Shown: positions 33,517 through 62,951 of the stretch, piece after piece
How positions within the stretch are numbered: position 1 is the first letter of the stretch
How the letters are laid out: every line of letters begins with the position of its first letter
Assembly: GCA_009746045.1 (NCBI GenBank)
Contig: RPFO01000175.1
Span: forward strand, 4,976,414-5,040,413
Source: Mesostigma viride
Lineage: Eukaryota > Streptophyta > Mesostigmatophyceae > Mesostigmatales > Mesostigmataceae
Direction of reading: 5' to 3'
Length of the DNA: 64,000 nt
The notes under the pieces: generated by a model
Told to the model about the DNA's origin: nothing
Seen by the model: the letters and a program-made list of their open reading frames with translations, nothing else
Databases searched by the model: none
Translations under genes and position numbers: made by a program

Positions 33517-35847
33517 ATGACTAGCGTTGTGGCATTTCAGGTGATGGCCGCTAAGTGCCAGGCAACGGCAGCTCCATCGGAAGCATTGAGATTGGGAAAG
33601 GCTCGTTGTGATGGCCAGCAGCTGCACAGCATTCAGCGGGGGGTGCCATGCAAAGTCCTAGTGGGCCAGACGCTCGCGATCGGCAAGACCAAGTCCAACG
33701 CGTCCAGAAGGAGTCTTGTGGTTAGGGCGGAATCAGGCGATGCAGGTGAATATTGGATTCGCCCGATAATGTTATTTCGGTGCTTACCTCATAGCCTGCC
33801 ACGTTAACTTTCGTAAGCTTATCCTTCGGTAATCTTGAACCGGCCCTGGCTTTTAGCAAGTGACATGCACAAGCATTTGTCTCCTCATCATTAATTTTTG
33901 GACAGTATCTGGGAAGACAGCCTCCATTCGATGTACTGTGTCTTTCTAGTTCGTGGCATTTTTGTTAATTATTTGTGTCATGCATTACTGTGCTACCCGC
34001 CCGCAATGTATGCCATGTCAGCCGGTTCCGTAGAAGCCCCACCAGCCCCCTCCGACAAGGCAGTGCCAGCGGTGAAGGCGGCAGCCAAGGGAGCCAAGGG
34101 AGCCAAGGGCGCGAAGGGTGCCAAGGGAGCGGCCAAGCCCCTGGCTGAGGAGATGGTGGAGGATATCATTCCCCTATTGAAAAAGGAAATTGAGGCACAA
34201 AAGGTGCAGGACGTCGAGGTCGAATTCAAGGATGGGCAGGTATGTGTCATTTCCGTCTTTCCATGGGAATGCTGTGCATGTTCTTTTTCCTTTGAGCTGT
34301 TGCATCAGGGCTTGTGACTTCACCAGCTGTGAATTCACCTGTCGCTTCATAGATTGTTGTAGCTACACATTGTTGGTTTGGATAATCTTTAATCAAGCCA
34401 CTGACTTCATTCGCTCAAGGATCTGCAATCTGCATGACCGTGCCCTTAATTTTGCATCATTCTGGCAGCTGTACGGCTCATTCAAGCACATGGACATCCC
34501 TCAGAACTTCTGGGTCTACTTCCCCGATGGCACCACCGCTGGTAAGCCTCCCGTGGTTGTCGAGTCTTGTCGGGCGATATGTCAGGATATGCCCTTCCTC
34601 TCCACCAGGTTAGGAAAAGTAGTTACTACCCGAAACAGTGTGGGAAGGCAGGCACATCGAGGGTATGACACTAGACAGAAAGCAATACATGTAGTGGACG
34701 AGCTTAACGATTTGCAGGCAGAAAAGGGCGTAAAAAACCTTGCTCAAGATGGCCAACTTCATTTTTTCAACTTTTTCGTCTGCATCAGACCTGTAGTAGC
34801 TGTGGATGATGGCAAGAGGGCAGGGAAAGAGGAGGCCAGTGTGCGACACCTGGCACACAAGCGGGCCCGGATAATATATCTGAATGAGCATGCAGCTATC
34901 TCGTTCCAAGTCTCGCTCTGCATCATCCCTTCAGTCTGTCCTAAACCCTCAGTGTTTCAGCCTTGACTGCTCGTGAGTACCCACATGAACAGATGTTGCT
35001 GGACTTCTGTACGCGACAAATGAGTGTTCTCATATATTATACAACTTTGCTACGCACCAGAGTCGGGAGCGATGAGTCACGCCCGCTCTTACGGTAGACT
35101 CATGGCCCCAAAGACGTCACCTTTGTTGTGTACACCATCTTGCCCGCCCCCCCCCCCCCCCCTTTTTTTTTTAATGCAAGCCCCGAAGGTATCCCGTCTC
35201 CCCCCCCCCCCCCCCCCCCCAATCGCATCTTCCCCTTCCCTCCCCCAAACCCTGCTCACAATAGCCGCAAGGCAGATGATTCGAATCATATCACAATCAT
35301 AACCAACAATATTATCATAATAATCACAATCACAATCACCCCTCCCCTCCCTCCCTTCGGCCCCGCCCCACCCACACCCACACCCACACCCACACCCACA
35401 CCCACACCCACACCCACACCCACACCCACACCCACACCCACACCCACACCCACACCCACACCCACACCCACCGTACCTCTTTGTCTTGCCAGTCACCAAG
35501 GCGGTTTATTTTGATTTTTTTGGATCGAGTCTGATAATGTTGATGTGGTCCCTAGATCGTCCCGTGTCGTGCCTTACCTTTGCCCCTTGCCCATCCAGGC
35601 ACCAATTCGATTCAGTCTACTCTCATCATGTTCATCAAATCTATACCTCCTTCACTTGTCCGGTCTCATGTTTGTCCCCTTGCCCCTGCCAGGCACCAAG
35701 GCAATCTCCCTCTCCTCGTACGGCAACCCGCCCAGCAACGTGGAGCCCTTCATGGTCGACGAGAAGGTCGTCAACCCGATGATGATCGTGTTCTGGATCG
35801 TCAAGCGGCTGCATACACAAAAGTCGTGCTTCCCCGCGCTCAACTAA
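33517..35847 (+). CDS. DUF2996 (NdhV-like) plastid protein, paralogue B
   Basis: Four exons (33517-33745, 34022-34239, 34469-34541, 35693-35847) join in phase to give 224 residues. Exon 1 encodes a likely plastid transit peptide (MTSVVAFQVMAAKCQATAA... to SLVVRAES). Exon 2 has an Ala/Lys linker with four KGA repeats, then LAEEMVEDIIPLLKKEIEAQ. Exon 3 gives LYGSFKHMDIPQNFWVYFPD, and exon 4 ISLSSYGNPPSNVEPFMVDE and the end IVKRLHTQKSCFPALN. This is the DUF2996 family (from memory, NdhV in Arabidopsis, thylakoid NDH complex). Intron positions and phases match paralogue A, so the pair arose by duplication of a gene that already had introns. The last intron carries a CCCACA array and a duplicated acceptor region. 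Confidence 0.9.
35368..35471. repeat. CCCACA hexanucleotide array in an intron
   Basis: About 17 units of CCCACA, preceded by poly-C runs (35147-35162, 35202-35220) and CAATCA words. It lies in intron 34542-35692 of DUF2996 paralogue B. Confidence 0.95.
35580..35699 (+). repeat. Duplicated 3' splice-site region
   Basis: TGCCCCTTGCCCATCCAGG followed by CACCAA (35581-35605) resembles the true acceptor and exon start TCCCCTTGCCCCTGCCAGG followed by CACCAA (35675-35699), about 94 bp away. The upstream copy is a decoy acceptor; using it would shift the frame. Confidence 0.7.
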
Positions 35848-37679
35848 GGGGACTTGCGCGCCAGCGCTTGGCGCATGAGGCTCAGCTGAGGGGGACCGCA
35901 TGCCCAGATGTTTGCTGCATGAGACGGTGAAGGTTGCCCCCCTAGAGGGTGGACACAGGAGACTAGGTGCTATTGTTGGGGTGCACAGGGAGCCCTGGCT
36001 TTGAACCTGCCCCCCTTACATTGTATGTGCCCTCTGCGGGAATGATTTTCGATAATGCTCTCTGCTAGCCATGACCCTGAGGCTATCTGCCTGGCCGACT
36101 CTTATATCGAGGAGAAACACCTGGATGGGTGCACGGTGTCCAAGCGCGGAAGGGAGGGAGGTGGGGGGTTACTTGTGCATTTTCCTACCAGGCGGTGCCT
36201 ACATTCATTTGGCGCTCAGGTGGATGCAGCTGACCGTTTTGCCCCTGCAAACCCCGCGGGTCGTCTCAGGTTACCATTTATTCGGCACGTCTATGATGTC
36301 TCATCAGGCACATGCATGGTGCACTTGCGCCGATGTGGCTTTGCACAGCTGGCCCGTCTGGTTATGGCGGACCCATCGCCCAGCAGCCCTGCTGCAGTTG
36401 GCCAAACCAATAGCTGCAGAAGTGAAGAAGGTTCGCTGGTTCGCATGGAGCTCACACAACGAGATGATACTCACAAGCAGAAGACGTTCGATGGTTGATA
36501 AGCACTGGTTTTTGTACATCAGGAAAGCTAATACTTCGCTTTTGACCTTGAATACTTGGGTGGTGATACGGTTGCCCTCTTGAACTGTGGGCCATACACC
36601 TAAGTCAAGGCTCTGGACACGTACATATGAGCTATCTGTAGCAAGTGTCCAGACCAGCCTGAACGTAGTGGCCGGCGCAGTGCTTCGCAGCCGTGAGAGG
36701 TAGTTTATGCCATTGATATTTATTTGGAATGCAAATAAAGTTCATGTCCAACCCAAGTCCGACCCTAGTCCTTCCACGTACGGCGTTGGATCGCCATGCG
36801 TCCAGGACTGATATAGTTGTCTAGCTCACTTAATATCCAACCCAAGGCTAATTCTTGGCTTCGCATGCAAGCTATGGGATCATGCCAGCTACCGTAGTGG
36901 CCCTAGATTATATCAGTATTCATAATCATGTACGAATCACCATCGTACAGGCCGAAAAATAACCTCCTTCCGGCTTCGTACAGCTAAGCTAGATATTCCT
37001 TTCATGCAGATAGAGAATATACCTATTATGACATACCAGAGGCCTACCTGGAGCTAGGGGCCGGCCCGGCCCTACCTAATATACACTGACAATACACGTA
37101 CGTAGTACTGTAAAAGTAATACGGAGAAGTTAAGCGCATGCACACGTATAATGGCCACCACGGTAATCAGCCGGCTTGGCGGCTTCTGGTGTAACCTTAC
37201 TGGGGCAAAAGAAATGTGCCAATGAGATCTACAGTGCATGTACACCTGCATGAATCATATGCATATACGTGAATAATATACAGCCATCCATTCATGTAAC
37301 GTACAAGGCTACACATTTGCACCCCCATTCATGTCCATCATTCTGAGCGATGAGTTCGGCAAACGCGGATAAGACAACGTCTGTACAGCAGGCTCGAGCT
37401 AACATGGTCCGGATTCTCCAGATTTCTGGCCTGCACTGGTTGTCTCAATGATACAGCCTATGAAATGATGTGCATGACCTACAAACGCTTGCATGGGGGC
37501 CAGGGGCTGGGGGGGTAAAGCAAATGTGCTTACTCGCTGCACTGAAGTGTTTTTATAAGGTTACAGGACAAATTGGTCCCATGCTCGACTCAGTGCGTCC
37601 ACTGATAGAGACGACGCCCTAAAGCGGTCAGAATGCCGTAAGGATTCCCTTCATGGGCCTGATACAATACTGGCTGGCA
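35848..37679. other. Convergent intergenic region
   Basis: It lies between the DUF2996 paralogue B stop and the end of the large minus-strand ePHD-AAA gene, so both 3' UTRs should be here. A dispersed repeat shared with 12.7 kb is at about 36763-36812. A minus-strand copy of the GACAACC family is at 37395-37452. No gene recognised. Confidence 0.55.
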
Positions 37680-55707
<18,028 letters not shown>

Positions 55708-55952
55708 TGTTGTCTACACCATTCACTCAGCATTTGCCCCTTACCACCGCCATTATAATATTTTTCTTCCCCTGAGCGGCGTGCAGTCCGCATACTGAAT
55801 TCCTGGAAATAATATCGCTGTCTCAGAGGCAGTCGCGTCTATTATACCGCAAGAGTCGCTCGGAAAATAAGGATATTCCGGGTAAATGGTTATTTTTTAT
55901 TAGCCAATGGGAATATCGTGAGGGAATGGGAATATCGCTCGGCAAATAAGGA

Positions 55953-56405
55953 TACCGTAGTGGTCAAAATCACTTTGCGTCTAACTACTTTGCGAATCGA
56001 CCTCGCAAACTGCTATTAATGGGCTTCATTTTGGGTCGCAAAGTTCAAAAGTTACCGCGCCGCGCCCGCGCCGCGCCGGGCCTTTAGAGCCCGCTCAAGC
56101 TTGGCTAGCGAACGCGTCGCGCCACAATTTTCGCGTGAGTTAGGTAATAAATCCTTATTTAAAAAACATCCTTATCTAATACGTCCTTATTGAAGTAATA
56201 TACCATTACTGCTATATGAACAGAAAGAGACAACGCAGGCCAAGTGACTATCAGGCCAGATGACTATCAGTCGCCTGACCCTAAACAAGTCGACCGGCTC
56301 GCAAACCTAAAACTTTGCCTTCATTTTGGGTCGCAAACTTTAAATTTCACCTTCATTTTGGGTCGCAAAGTAGTTAGTCGCAAAGTGATTTTGACCACTA
56401 CGGTA
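55953..56405. mobile_element. MITE with 43-bp inverted ends and TA target (Tc1/mariner-like)
   Basis: The left end (55953-55995) and right end (56363-56405) are inverted copies with one mismatch, beginning TACCGTAGTGGTCAAAATCA. A TA dinucleotide flanks each side, as in Tc1/mariner insertions. There is no coding capacity. A half copy lies at 11168-11246. Confidence 0.82.
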
Positions 56406-56507
56406 TTTAAACACGAACTTGCAAGTTGCAACTCCAGAGCAATTGTCTGCAATTGTACTGCCAACTGCCACGCCTCACAACTTATGTAGTTAGGTAGTTA
56501 CAGGCAT

Positions 56508-57082
56508 TTCCGGGTAAATGGGTTTTTTTTATTAACCAATAGGAATATCGTTAGGTTAAGAGGTACCACGTATCGACCAGCTGGTTACCCACTGAGGGTA
56601 GTTACAGGCATTTACGCCTTAAGTTGGGTTGGCTTAAGTTGTGTTCATGCCTTAAGTTGGGTCAAATAGGGTTTCGGCATTCCAATTTCAAAGTATTTCA
56701 TAGTATTATGTTTACGTATCTTTAGTTCAAATGAGTAGAATTTAGACGAATCATTAACGCCTTAAGTTGTGGGTTGACCCCTCAAAAACCTCGAACCCAA
56801 CTTAAGGCGTGAATGCCTGTAGTTGTTGTAGTTGTTGTTGCCCACGCGGCCACGCCGCACATGGGCAGCAGAGATTTTCGGGGAAACCACCTTATACGCA
56901 AGGTTATACGTGGTACGTCTTCACCTAACGATATTCCTATTGGTTAATAAAAAATACCCATTTACCCGGGAAAAAAAAAAAAAAAACATTATACACATTG
57001 GGTAACCAGCTGGTCGATACGTGGTACCCCTTTACCTAACGATATTCCCATTGGTTAATAAAAAATACCCATTTACCCGGAA
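56508..57082. mobile_element. MITE with ~84-bp inverted ends, containing a second MITE
   Basis: The ends begin TTCCGGGTAAATGGG and run through TTGGTTAATA-type and GTACCACGTATCGACCAGC words in both arms (56508-56591, 56999-57082). A further partial inverted copy of the same arm lies at 56917-56975, and pieces occur at 55878-55920 and 61675-61710. No protein is encoded. Confidence 0.8.
56603..56821. mobile_element. Nested MITE (CAGGCATT... ends, TA target)
   Basis: Inverted ends CAGGCATTTACGCCTTAAGT and its complement (one mismatch over 26 bp), each bordered by TA. It sits inside the 575-bp MITE, so it inserted later. Confidence 0.8.
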
Positions 57083-57299
57083 GAAAGATTTTCGGGGAAA
57101 TGGGTATATTATTATCCAATTATAGACCAGGCAGAGGTGAAATGGGAAATGAGTACCAGCAAATCCGAAAAACCAGTGTGAAGGTGACAGGTGAAGGGGC
57201 CGCTAATAATAGAGGCGCCTTATCATGTGACCAAGGAAGCCCGCAGTCGGCCGGGACCGCTGAGTCATATCGCCTTGGGGCATATTAAAAATTAAATTA

Positions 57300-57690
57300 A
57301 ATTATAACATGCCTCCGTTGGGAGATCATGAAGCACATATTCCTTGATGGATGGGGGAGTGGAGGGAGCCGCGTAATCGAACTAACCTAACGCTAATCTA
57401 TCTAGTCTAGAAAAATCCTAACTACACTACTCATCAAAACGCCTCCTCCTCTTGGGGCCGGGGGAGGTGGCTTGCCCACAGGGTCGGGCGTGTGCCGGAG
57501 CCTTGACAATCTTCTGCCACCGCGACTTGTTCTGCATGGCAGTCCAAAGAAGGGAGAGAGATTGGATGCGGTATTCAAACTGGGCTGGGACCCGGCACTA
57601 GGTCGTCCAACAACATCTGGATGTAGTTCGTGACATGTTTCCCTACCCTTTTGGGAATGCCCTTGGGGCATATGGGCAGCAGAGATTTGG
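57300..57690 (-). mobile_element. LINE 3'-end fragment
   Basis: It matches the 3' end of the first LINE fragment (about 9835-10200) in reverse. The protein tail resembles LLWTAMQNKSRWQKIVKA and ends in a basic KRRRRFDE stretch. The shared UTR follows (TCTAGACTAGATAG word), and the terminus is GGAGGCATGTTATAATTTAA. One indel disrupts the frame. Confidence 0.82.
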
Positions 57691-57805
57691 AAACGGGAGG
57701 GCCAGCCGGCCAGGACACTGAACAGCATGCCGGCCATCACAAACATACAAGCTAGAAACAAAGATACTCAGCCTAGTACCCTTGCAAGAAGTATGAGCCC
57801 ATAGT

Positions 57806-58183
57806 TTATTGAAAGCCATATGCCCCTTCTCAGGGATATGTTCGGCATCACGGGATTACGGGACGCGAGCCTCACAGCCAACCAGATGGCTATGGCTACG
57901 CACGACGATGCTCCACACCATATGGCAAGTACGCAACGAAACCGTCTTCACGCTCCGTGCTGAGTACACTAGACGTGCCGTGGTCCGCCGGTTTATATCC
58001 TCTTGGAACCTGGCCATGCGTCGACACTGGCTCCTGGCGACGGAACAACACAAAGTATGGGACCCGTGCCCTAACAATGATGCCCCCAGCCCACTGGAAG
58101 TCTTCCATGCACTCATGGGGATGAATAAGGTCTTTACACTCATGCCGGACGCCGATATATCTTCAGTACAATTAATTAATTAA
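57806..58183 (+). pseudogene. Retroelement-like ORF remnant
   Basis: A 124-residue frame includes LRTTMLHTIWQVRNETVF, a pattern seen at the end of LINE and related reverse-transcriptase proteins (HxIWxxRN). It begins with the dispersed ATATGCCCCTTCTCAGGGAT element and runs to the TTAA repeats at the piggyBac-like insertion. Assignment is tentative. Confidence 0.4.
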
Positions 58184-58187
58184 TTAA

Positions 58188-59539
58188 TTAACCCTTAGTC
58201 GGGAAACCACCCGACCTGTCGGGTGGTTTGACAAACGGTCAAATTTCGCGCCGCGCCGTGAGCGCCGCGCCACTTGTGACGGAGGACAGTTGTCCGGTGG
58301 GTCCGGGGACACTTAGGGACGAGGGTGATGCATAGGTTTGGGGGTAATATTCGCCATAGCCTGGTAATTACAACGTGCATTGAGCAGGTATCACGTGACT
58401 TTGGCGGGAAATTTTCACTCGCGCGCGCGCGTAACTAGATATGGCTGCCAGCATGCCGTTCTCACGGAAATTTTGCGTGTCGAGGCTAGAAACGGTTCAG
58501 AATTTTGCTCAGAATGACTTTGCGTGATTTTCGTAGGTCAGGCATGGCCAAACTTGTAGGATTGGGAAAATTCAGGTAGGAAAATACTGCCTTCTGGGTC
58601 GTCAGTGCCAGATGAGTAATCGCTTATCATATTTCCATTTTATCCTCGTGGCCGGGCAGTCTGCGCCAGCCCAAGCATCCAGATTTGGTACCGGATGTCC
58701 GCTGATGCGTTTGCTGGGAATGCGGACGCGTTTATAGGTAATATTTGAACGGAGCATCAACCTTGTAATCATAAAGGATGCATGCATGATGCGGCTATGG
58801 CGACCTATGCCTGTAAAGCAATGGTATGTGTGAGATATGAGGGTCCCGGCCAGTGGAATCCGGGCAGGACGTGAACGAGCCAGGTACGGCAACGTGTTTG
58901 CGTGTCCTTTGCAGCGGAATACGTCTCCCATGCATTATATTTGACGAGCTTTTTAGTGCACCTTTCAGCAAGCCTCCATGCCTGCTGTAAAGAGGGGTAT
59001 TAGCCCTGAAAGTGACCAGTTTATGGCATTTCTTTGGAGCATATCATTTCGTTAATGCAGGTAGGCAACATGTTTGTATTCCAGCACCTTTGGCAATCTT
59101 TTATAGCTTTCTATAATGCATTCTTGTATTGCATGTCTTAGATGGCTGTTTACGCGCGCGTAACCCACACACATATATGAGCACCTTATATAGGTCTAAT
59201 GGGTTATCCGGGTGGTCTGACCCAAGGAAAGCACCATTGGACTATCCAACTAAGTTGTCCAATGTTGTTGTTGAGGTTCCATACCCTCCCTGGGAAGTTA
59301 GGTGGGGGTTCACTTTTCCTTGGGGAAAAAAGATCGTCTTTTGGCCAAGTTTGACTGGAGCTATCATCCAAATGCTTCGATAAACCCGTGGTATTATTGC
59401 ATATTCTGAAAGCCCTCGAAGTGTAGATACTCCTAGCATCTTGGTTGGGGGCATTTGGAGTTGTGGCCTGTGAGTTATGATTTTTCTCATTTTCAGGGGT
59501 CTGAAAGTGCCAAAAATGGTCCTCCCGACTAAGGGTTAA
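58188..59539. mobile_element. Non-autonomous piggyBac-like element
   Basis: The element of 1,344 bp (58192-59535) has 12-bp perfect inverted ends CCCTTAGTCGGG, each flanked by TTAA (58188-58191, 59536-59539). A TTAA target and CCC...GGG ends are piggyBac hallmarks. Just inside the left end is a hairpin (AAACCACCCGAC / GTCGGGTGGTTT). An 84-residue open frame (59129-59383) shows no transposase motif, so movement would need a source elsewhere. Confidence 0.8.
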
Positions 59540-59540
59540 A

Positions 59541-61318
59541 CTCGTGCTCCCGTTGGGGAGTCACGGAGCACCGAAGTGCTTTTAATCCCTGTGTGTGCAC
59601 TACAGGAGAAAGGGCAGAGACCCCCAGTCTCCTTCATGCCAAAGGCATGCCACAGCTGCAATCGGGCGCGGCTAGCTAAAAGGACAGGCTAACGATCCGG
59701 CAAACTGTGGGTGCAATAAGACCCATGTGAGCATGTCATAGCAAGGAGCGTGGGCAAGTAATCTGAACATAGCCAGGGCGTAGCATGGCTGTACTAGAAC
59801 TAGGCTAAGGCTATGGCTGGTTGTGTACCGTGCGTTGGCGGCACGTGACTAGGTTTGTTGGCACAGCTAGGCAAACATTCTAGGCATGGCTGCCTTAGCG
59901 ACAGTGACTCCAATGGTTACAAGCTAGGGCTATTGCTATTCTAGCCCGCTAGGGGCGTCCACATCTTGTGGTTGATCATCAGGTCCCCGCCCCTCCAGTA
60001 CACCTTGGGCTTCTGGGGGTCCTGCTTATGGCGGAGGTATTCCGGCCACAGGTCGCGTCGCTGCTGTTGCTGAGCGGGGGTTAGGTCGTCATCCAGCGTC
60101 CAGGTGAGGTCGTGCAACCGCTTGCGACGAGAGAGGAACCGCTGCTTATCCTCAGGGGAGAGGAAGGTGAGCAGGACTGGTGGGGTGGCCGTCTTGTCCC
60201 GTGAGTGGGGAAGGCGGTGGCACCCACGCAGTTCTACCTCACCTACCAGGCCCATGAGGGTAAGAAGCTGTTTCTTGATCTCGTCAGCAAGGGAGGTTGA
60301 CGTCTCACCTGGCTTCTGGGGGAAGCGACGTAGCACCACTCGGCACTCGCGGCGAGCGCGATCGGTGACCTCCCGTTGCTGGGCCTGGCGGTGGTCCTCC
60401 AGCTCCTGGAGCTTCGTGGCGATGGCGTCGGTGGTGGAGGCGGTCGCTGTCCGCAGCAGGTCCGCGTAGGAGAGCGGGAGGTCACCAGCATCCTGCCGGG
60501 GTGGCTGGGAGGCAATGGTGGCCGTCTGCTCCGCTAGCTTTGGGACCTGTGTGGCCAGGGCCTCGGTGTGGGCGGTGATGGCCTCAAGCTTCTTCATGAG
60601 CACGCCGCACTTGCCTTCCACCTGGTTAAGGCGAGAGACAAGTGCAGCATGCGTTTCCGAAGCCTGCGCCGCGGTGTGTAGCGCCGTGAACTGGGGTTGT
60701 AGCTTGTGGACGACCTTGGTTTCCACGTTGGAGACCCGGGCCTCGACCGTGTTGAGCGTGGTGTTCAGCGAGGTCATCTTCTCGGCCAGCGGCCAGGTCA
60801 CGTGCTCCTCCAGCACTGCGCGGATGTCATCCTTGCAGAGGGAGGAAGCCGATGGGGCTGCCGGCTGTGCGGGGGCTGGGGCGTTGAGTGCGTTCCAAAG
60901 TTCTCTGTGGATGGCGCCGAAGCTGCGCTGGTAGTAGCTGGTCAAGATAGACTCGCGTTGGCGGGATTCGGCACAGGTGTAGAGCCAGGACGTGTCGCGG
61001 TAGTCGATAGCCGCCCCCCTTCTCCAGGGCACAAAGAGCTTCCGCTCCTGTGTGAGGAACTGGAGAACTTCGACGACTTCCTGCGGCGACAGCTGCTGCC
61101 ACTCGAGGAGGGAGAACATTCCGTCGCCGGGCAAGAATTTGCTCCATTTGTGGCGATCGTGGCATGGTTTCTTGGGCTCAGGCGAGGCGCTTGGCGAGGG
61201 TTTGGCGGGTAAGCCTGGCGGCTGAACAATGGCGAGGGCGAGAGGGTTGGGCTGCCAGGGCGCTGGGAAGCTGTGCCAGCTCCTTTTCCAGCCCTCGTTT
61301 TGCTTTGGTAGTCGTCAT
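59541..61318 (-). mobile_element. LINE with ORF1 (coiled coil + RRM-like), ORF2 missing
   Basis: An open frame of about 390 residues (stop at 59941-59943; in-frame ATG at 61119) contains a long heptad-rich region (LEEHVTWPLAEKM to VPKLAEQTA). An RRM-like domain follows (CRVVLRRFPQ, ELRGCHRLPH, PPVLLTFLSPEDKQRFLSRR) with a basic C-terminus, like L1-type ORF1 proteins that bind RNA. An upstream ATG at 61318 starts MTTTKAKRGLEKELAQL in another frame, suggesting one indel near 61200. The 3' end (59540-59569, AACGGGAGCACGAGT) equals the end of the RT fragment at 12.5 kb. Only 400 bp separates ORF1 from it, so ORF2 is deleted. Confidence 0.8.
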
Positions 61319-61844
61319 AGCTGGTCACGTGCGTAACTTTGTCTATACTGCGTGGCAGCCGTAACCGTTTATACTGGCAAGTGCGTCTTAGAAAGGCGCA
61401 TCGAATGCAAGTGGTCTGACCGAATTTGGGGCTCAGACGCAAAAGATCTGAACTCCGCCGTCAGCCATACCGCCGTCAGCCATTTTCGTGAAGAGATTTA
61501 TTGTACATACTCACGACAACAAGTACTTCCTAAGCTCGTCGGCAAGTGAGTCTGGGGTTCAGTACAATGGCTACCATGATGGTCGCAGGGTGTGCCTTAG
61601 GTTGCGGGCACCCCATTTTAGGCGCACAACTAGGTGTTTGGCTATTTGTGGCATACCTGGGTTAACTTAACTCGTATATGGAAATAAAAAACACCCATTT
61701 CACCGGGAAAAATATGTGCTACATATCAAGGAGACAACCAACGCAGTATATCAAGGAGACAACCACCGCAGGCCAGAAATCGGGAGAATCGCATTATATG
61801 CGCGACATATACTCCCAATGGAGTTATATGTTCCAATTCAATTC
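61319..61844. other. Unassigned DNA with dispersed-repeat copies
   Basis: No gene recognised. Two adjacent copies of ATATCAAGGAGACAACC lie at about 61723-61765, the second followed by GCAGGCCAGAAATCGGGAGA. A MITE-end fragment (AAACACCCATTTCACCGGG) is at 61688-61706. Confidence 0.6.
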
Positions 61845-62046
61845 ATGAATTCAATTCAATTCAATTCAATTCAATTCAATTCAATTCAATTCAATTCAAT
61901 TCAATTCAATTCAATTCAATTCAATTCAATTCAATTCAATTCAATTCAATTCAATTCAATTCAATTCAATTTGACAATTCAATTCAATTCAATTCAATTC
62001 AATTCAATTCAATTCAATTCAATTCAATTCAATTCAATTCAATTCA
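61845..62046. repeat. TTCAA pentanucleotide microsatellite
   Basis: About 40 units with one break (TTTGACAATTC near 61970). It is preceded by TATGTTCCAATTCAATTC, a word also present inside the tandem element that follows, which may be the seed of the expansion. Confidence 0.96.
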
Positions 62047-62116
62047 GTCGGGGTAAAATTGTCATGGCTCTTTTTTAGCAAATTTAGCAAATTAGCAAAT
62101 TAGCGGAAGGCGGGGG

Positions 62117-62727
62117 CCGAGATTAATTAAGAGGTACCTTGAAATTAAATAAGACGCACACCTCTATCGAGATATATGTTCGGAGGCGAATTTCTATTGG
62201 CGTTAATTTGTAGTATTGTACGAAAACATGTCAAGGGTGACGGAAAGAAGGACTTATGTTCCAATTCAATTCAATGCACGACGGTATTGGACGGAGTTCC
62301 CGGTCTGGCAAGCGGATTTTGGATCTCACGTTCAGAAAAGGGCTTGGGTACACGACGCGGCGCGACGTACGTTGTAAAATGGCTCGCAGAAAAGGAACCG
62401 TGGCGACTATTTGGCGCCGCGTCGGTCTTGACGTTGTTTGCTCCGTTGGATCTGCATCTACGGCGTTCGTGGGTTGTTTCGAAACCCGGTCGATGAGATT
62501 TTACGGAGAAGTAGGGTATATAAGTGATCTTTATTGTTTTCTTGATATAAGTGATCCTTTTTTGACCAAGCGGTGAACTGAATGTAGAAGTCGGAATAAA
62601 TTATACGGTCTGACACGTTGTCGTACTATACTACAACTTAACGCCAATAGAAATTCGCCTCCAAAAATATATCTGGATAGAGGCATGCCTCTTATTTAAT
62701 TTCAAGGTACCTCTTATTTAATCTCGG
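62117..62727. mobile_element. Array element 1: 90-bp terminal inverted repeats
   Basis: Left arm 62117-62206 begins CCGAGATTAATTAAGAGGTA and right arm 62638-62727 ends with its near-complement. The interior has a TATATAAG word and open frames of about 106 residues in two phases. A one-base difference from copies 2 and 3 (CAATTC versus CAAATTC) switches the phase, so coding is doubtful. Confidence 0.82.
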
Positions 62728-62951
62728 GCGGCGCCCTCCGGGAGTCGGGGTAAAATTGGTTAATTTGTAAACTGGGGACAACCTAGTCAGTAAAAAAAAG
62801 TCTAAACTAGTCGGGGTAAAATGGGCTCTTTTTTAGCAAATTTAGCAAATTAGCAAATTAGCGGAAGGCGGGGTAAACTAGTCGGGGTAAAGGTAAAATT
62901 GGCTCTTTTTTAGCAAATTTAGCAAATTAGCAAATTAGCGGAAGGCGGGGG

